This document shows, piece by piece, positions 60,983 to 64,000 of a stretch of DNA of 64,000 nucleotides (position 1 is the first letter of the stretch; every line of letters starts with the position of its first letter). The notes under the pieces were generated by a model, which saw only the letters and a list, made by a program, of their open reading frames with translations, was not told the origin of the DNA and searched no databases. A program made the translations under genes and the position numbers. Source of the stretch: [Empedobacter] haloabium (GTDB taxonomy: Bacteria; Pseudomonadota; Gammaproteobacteria; Burkholderiales; Burkholderiaceae_D); NCBI GenBank assembly GCA_008011715.2, contig CP136508.1, positions 372,001-436,000 on the forward strand. Reading direction: 5' to 3'.

Positions 60983-61753
60983 ATGCAATTGGCAGAGGAA
61001 CGGCGGCGCCTGATCGGCGAAGCGGTAGACCGTGAAGGCAAGGTGCTGGCGGCCGAGCTGGCCCAGCGTTTCCAGACGTCCGAGGACACGATCCGGCGCG
61101 ACCTGCGCGACCTGGACCTGGCCGGCCGGCTGCGGCGGGTGCACGGTGGCGCCGTGCGCCGTGCCGGCGGCGAGGCCAGTTTCGGCCAGCGCGAAGGTGC
61201 GGCGTTACAGCGCAAGGCACTGCTGGCGCAGGCATTGCGGTCCCTGCTGCAGCCGGGCGACACGGTGCTGATCGATGCCGGCTCCACCAACCTGGCGCTG
61301 GCCCGGCAGCTGGACGACGGCTGCGCCGCGACGATCGTCACCAACAGCCCGCACATCGCGCTGGCCCTGGGCGAATTTCGCCAGACCCGGGTGATCCTGC
61401 TGGGCGGCACATACTCGGCCCAGTGTGGCGCGGTGCTGGGCGCGCGCACGCTGGCCGACATCGAACAGCTGCGCGCCGACCTGTGCATCGTCGGCCTGTG
61501 CGGCCTCGACAGCCGCCGGCTGGGCGCCTCCGACGGCGAGGAAGCCATCCTGAAGCGCGCGATGCTGGCCGGCAGCGCGCGCCGTGCCGCCGCCGCGCTG
61601 AACGAGCGCTTCGGTGCGCCGTCACCGTTTTTCCTGGGCATGCCCAACGAGCTGGACCATCTGGCCGTCGAGGCGGACCTGCCGGCGCAGCACGTCGCGG
61701 CCCTGCGCGACGTGGCCGGCGGCCCCGAACTGCTCTTCGCGGAGCGCGCATGA
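60983..61753 (+). CDS. DeoR-family transcriptional regulator
   Basis: A 256-residue repressor from ATG 60983 with CGGAG upstream. The N-terminal helix-turn-helix reads RRRLIGEAVDREGKVLAAELAQRFQTSEDTIRRDLRDLDLAGRLRRVHGGAV. The DeoR C-terminal sensor domain has DTVLIDAGSTNLALARQL, ATIVTNSPHIALAL, LLGGTYSAQCGAVLG and DLCIVGLCGLDSRRLGASDGEEAILKRAM. These proteins usually sense sugar phosphates. The stop overlaps the start of an MFS transporter, its likely target. Confidence 0.92.
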   Translation: MQLAEERRRLIGEAVDREGKVLAAELAQRFQTSEDTIRRDLRDLDLAGRLRRVHGGAVRRAGGEASFGQREGAALQRKALLAQALRSLLQPGDTVLIDAGSTNLALARQLDDGCAATIVTNSPHIALALGEFRQTRVILLGGTYSAQCGAVLGARTLADIEQLRADLCIVGLCGLDSRRLGASDGEEAILKRAMLAGSARRAAAALNERFGAPSPFFLGMPNELDHLAVEADLPAQHVAALRDVAGGPELLFAERA

Positions 61754-62895
61754 GCGCAAAGCACATCGGCGCCGCGCGCTGGGCGATTTCCGCCATCTTT
61801 TTATTGAACGGTGCCGGCGTCGGCCTGTGGGCCGCGCACGTGCCCGTGGTGCAGGCCCGGGCCGGCCTCGATACCGGCGTGCTGGGCATGCTGCTGCTGA
61901 CGATCGCCGCCGGCGCCATGGCCGCGATGCCGGTGGCCGGCTGGCTGACCACGCACTGGGGCACCCGTCGCACCACCTTGTGGGCCGCCTTCGTGTTCGC
62001 CGTCATGACCGCGCTGCTGATCGGCACGTCGCACGTGGCCGCGCTGTTCGTGGCCGCGTTCGCGTTCGGCGCGTCCAATGGCGCGCTGGACGTGTCGATG
62101 AACGCCAACGCCAGCGAGGTGGAGATCGCGCGCGGCGTGCCGACGATGTCGTCGTTCCACGCCTTCTTCAGCCTGGGCGGGCTGGTCGGCGCGGCCGGCG
62201 GCGGGCTGATCGTCGAGCACGGTTTTGGGGACGGCCGCGGCGCGCTGGCGTTCAGTGTCGTCACCATCGTGGCCGTGCTGCTGACGGCGCCACGCGTGCT
62301 GCACACGGCCGCCAGCGGCGCTGGCGGCAGCCACTTCGCGCTGCCGCGCGGCCCCGCCCTGTTCCTTGGGCTGCTGGCGCTGCTGTGCATGGCGGTGGAG
62401 GGCGCGCTGGTGGACTGGAGCGCATTGCTGATGACGGAACGTACCGGCGCCACGCCGGGCGCGGCGGCCCTGGGCTACTCGGCGTTCTCGATCGCGATGG
62501 CCGCCTGTCGCTTTGCCGGCGACCGCCTGACGGTGCGCTTCGGCTCGCCCACCCTGATGGTCGTCGGCGGCTTGTCGATGTTGCTGGGCTTGCTGATCGC
62601 CGTGACGAGCACGCATCACGCCTTGTCCGCCGTCGGCTTTGCGCTGGTAGGGCTGGGCGCGGCCAATGTCGTGCCGCTGATCTTCGCGGCTGCCGCCAAC
62701 ATTCCCGGCATGGCGCCCGGCATCGGCGTGGCGACGGCCGCCACCGTCGGCTACACGGGCCTGCTGCTGGGCCCACCGGTGATCGGCTGGATCGCCGCCC
62801 AGACCAATATCGCGGTGGCGCTGGGCTCGCTGTCGCTGGCGGGTGTCGTGATCGCGTTGAATGCGCGGGTGGTGCGGACGGCGGGGGCACGCTGA
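61750..62895 (+). CDS. MFS transporter (YbjJ-like), paired with the DeoR regulator
   Basis: A 381-residue protein with about 12 hydrophobic helices. The start MSAKHIGAARWAISAIFLLNGAGVGLWAAHVPVVQ and the pattern MAAMPVAGWLTTHWGTRRTTLWAA match the small-sugar MFS group. GASNGALDVSMNANASEVE and MSSFHAFFSLGGLVGAAGGG are further conserved parts. Its substrate is unknown; sugar or sugar derivative is inferred from the DeoR neighbour. It overlaps that gene by 4 bp. Confidence 0.88.
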   Translation: MSAKHIGAARWAISAIFLLNGAGVGLWAAHVPVVQARAGLDTGVLGMLLLTIAAGAMAAMPVAGWLTTHWGTRRTTLWAAFVFAVMTALLIGTSHVAALFVAAFAFGASNGALDVSMNANASEVEIARGVPTMSSFHAFFSLGGLVGAAGGGLIVEHGFGDGRGALAFSVVTIVAVLLTAPRVLHTAASGAGGSHFALPRGPALFLGLLALLCMAVEGALVDWSALLMTERTGATPGAAALGYSAFSIAMAACRFAGDRLTVRFGSPTLMVVGGLSMLLGLLIAVTSTHHALSAVGFALVGLGAANVVPLIFAAAANIPGMAPGIGVATAATVGYTGLLLGPPVIGWIAAQTNIAVALGSLSLAGVVIALNARVVRTAGAR

Positions 62896-63021
62896 ACGAT
62901 GCCGCTGAAAGTTCCCTCGGTCGTCGGCTTCCTTGAGCGGCACCAGCAACGCGGCAGATGCCGCAGCAAGCGGACAGGCAGCTGCTACCCTTGACAGAGC
63001 CACCGGACGAAAGGAGCCAGC

Positions 63022-63366
63022 ATGACACCGCAACAGGCAGCGCAACTCCTCGAGCAACTGGCCCTGGGCATCGACCCGCGCACCGGGGTGTCCCTGGCCG
63101 AACACGACGCCTGCACGACGCCGGATGTGATCCGCGCCTTGTTCATCGCCCGCAATGCGCTGCAAGGCAAGCTGGAGCCGGCGCGCAAGGCGCCGGTCGT
63201 GCGTAACGGTGTCACGCTGGCCAATGTGGGCAAGAAATGGTCCGGCGAGGAAGTCGATACGCTGCTGCAGGAATTCCAGGCCGGCGCGCTGCCGGACCGC
63301 GAAAGCGGCTACACGCTGCTGAAGGCGCAGCGACCGGATACGACGATGGTGCCATCCGGTCAGTGA
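63022..63366 (+). CDS. Hypothetical protein, 114 residues
   Basis: A soluble protein starting MTPQQAAQLLEQLALGIDPRTGV, preceded by GGAGCC. Visible parts are DACTTPDVIRALFIARNALQG and NVGKKWSGEEVDTLLQEFQAGALPDRE, a helical arrangement reminiscent of small DNA-binding-like proteins, but no family was recognised with confidence. Codon use fits the genome. The upstream 126 bp shows no clear promoter. Confidence 0.65.
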   Translation: MTPQQAAQLLEQLALGIDPRTGVSLAEHDACTTPDVIRALFIARNALQGKLEPARKAPVVRNGVTLANVGKKWSGEEVDTLLQEFQAGALPDRESGYTLLKAQRPDTTMVPSGQ

Positions 63367-63625
63367 GGGATGGGGTTGCGGAGGCACTCGTCCGCGGTCG
63401 GTGCCGCGCCGAGTTCATCGTGTAGAGGACATCCGCCGGCAGGTCCGTGACCGTCTTGCGCTCGCCCAGGCGGATCCGGAACGGTGGCGTTGCTTCCATA
63501 TAGCGGCAAATCCGCTCCTTGACGCCGTTGGCTCATGTGTTCGGCTCGGGTCGGGAAGAGGGCGCCGCTGTCCGGCCACCTGGACCAGAATACAGCCTGT
63601 CGCCCCAAGCTCGCGCACGCGAACC
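63367..63625. other. Non-coding or remnant stretch
   Basis: No gene is supported. On the minus strand, an open frame reads GVKERICRYMEATPPFRIRL and continues with GERKTVTDLPADVLYTM, which looks protein-like, but it lacks a start codon with a ribosome-binding site and runs into the antisense of the preceding gene. It may be a gene remnant. Confidence 0.3.
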
Positions 63626-64000
63626 ATGACGCAAACAGTATTTACGATAGGCCACTCCAACCGCCCCATCGAGGAATTCATCGCCCTGCTGGCCGAACAG
63701 CGCATCGGCACGCTGATCGATATCCGCACGGTACCGAAGTCACGCGCCAACCCGCAGTTCGGCCAGGACCAGCTGCCGCCGGCGCTGGCCGCGGCCGGCA
63801 TCGCTTACCAGTACATCGCCGCCCTCGGCGGTCTGCGCCACGCCCGCAAGGATTCACCCAACAGCGGCTGGCGCAACAAATCGTTTCGCGGCTATGCCGA
63901 CCATATGCAATCGGACGAGTTCCTGGCCGGCGTGGAAACCGTGCTGGTCCTGGCCAGCGACCGCCGCTGCGCCCTGATGTGCGCCGAGGCGGTGCCGTGG
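63626..64000 (+). CDS. DUF488-family protein, C-terminus cut by window edge
   Basis: From ATG 63626 the sequence reads MTQTVFTIGHSNRPIEEFIA, then TLIDIRTVPKSRANPQFGQD, IAYQYIAALGGLRHARKDSP, and SFRGYADHMQSDEFLAGVE before the window ends in CALMCAEAVPW. The GHSN, DIR and SR motifs and the Cys-Ala-Glu segment are typical of DUF488. Family members are small proteins of unknown function, sometimes linked to DNA-modification loci. The frame is open to the edge at residue 125. Confidence 0.88.
   Translation, partial: MTQTVFTIGHSNRPIEEFIALLAEQRIGTLIDIRTVPKSRANPQFGQDQLPPALAAAGIAYQYIAALGGLRHARKDSPNSGWRNKSFRGYADHMQSDEFLAGVETVLVLASDRRCALMCAEAVPW

Noticed and set aside
63212..63530. Minus-strand frame with MEATPPFRIRLGERKTV
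   Set aside because: Protein-like at first, but it lacks a convincing start and overlaps the antisense of the 114-residue gene; kept only as a possible remnant.

Overview
The window reads as a chromosomal segment of a high-GC betaproteobacterium. The likely family is Oxalobacteraceae, of the Massilia / Duganella / Pseudoduganella type. This rests on the pgk-pyk-fba-purC-purE-purK-sua5 order, the protein sequences, and the abundant GGGGTC-type intergenic palindromes; it is an inference and no database search was possible. No rRNA, tRNA, CRISPR array or prophage was seen.

Layout. 1-2.8 kb: YheT-type hydrolase (cut by the window edge), an NTF2-like protein, a small zinc protein and an AzlC/AzlD amino-acid exporter. 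2.8-10.5 kb: a housekeeping block for lower glycolysis (pgk, pyk, fba), purine synthesis (purC, purE, purK) and tRNA t6A synthesis (sua5). 10.5-16.8 kb: repeats, an SGNH lipoprotein, an OmpW porin, a hybrid histidine kinase and glutaryl-CoA dehydrogenase. 16.9-28.3 kb: a flavin reductase broken by a 13-bp adapter-like insertion, nhaA, msrA, a secreted peptidase-like hydrolase, cfa, a hemerythrin-PdxH fusion, tcdA, a BLUF photoreceptor, thpR, a secreted FKBP, cysK and a zinc efflux pair with its operator. 28.4-38 kb: an M10/RTX protease, an orphan TraL/TraM-like pair, pncC and a two-gene c-di-GMP signalling unit. 38-43.6 kb: thiL, a REP-associated transposase (RAYT) between terminal inverted repeats, a small membrane protein, maeB and a DUF2214 protein. 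43.7-48 kb: a four-gene GDP-D-rhamnose / glycosyltransferase operon. 48-52.4 kb: an HD-GYP response regulator overlapping an MHYT hybrid kinase. 52.6-60.4 kb: a sugar-acid catabolism locus (MFS transporter, secreted aldose epimerase, SMP-30 lactonase, ketoglutarate semialdehyde dehydrogenase, KdgD, FadR-type regulator) sharing one operator motif at three promoters. 60.5-64 kb: an SOS-box-controlled orphan gene, a DeoR regulator with an MFS transporter, a hypothetical protein and a DUF488 protein.

The most unusual signals are these. (1) A REP-like system: one RAYT element plus at least ten related hairpins, several in inverted pairs. Five genes take their C-terminal codons and stop codon from these repeats or from the RAYT terminal repeat. 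(2) A Tn5/Nextera mosaic-end-like sequence that breaks a flavin reductase and is probably a library or assembly artefact. (3) A hemerythrin domain fused in frame to pyridoxamine-phosphate oxidase. (4) A chromosomal TraL/TraM pair with no conjugation genes nearby. (5) A near-perfect LexA box before an unrecognised 122-residue gene. (6) A three-site operator set that identifies the FadR-type regulator's targets.
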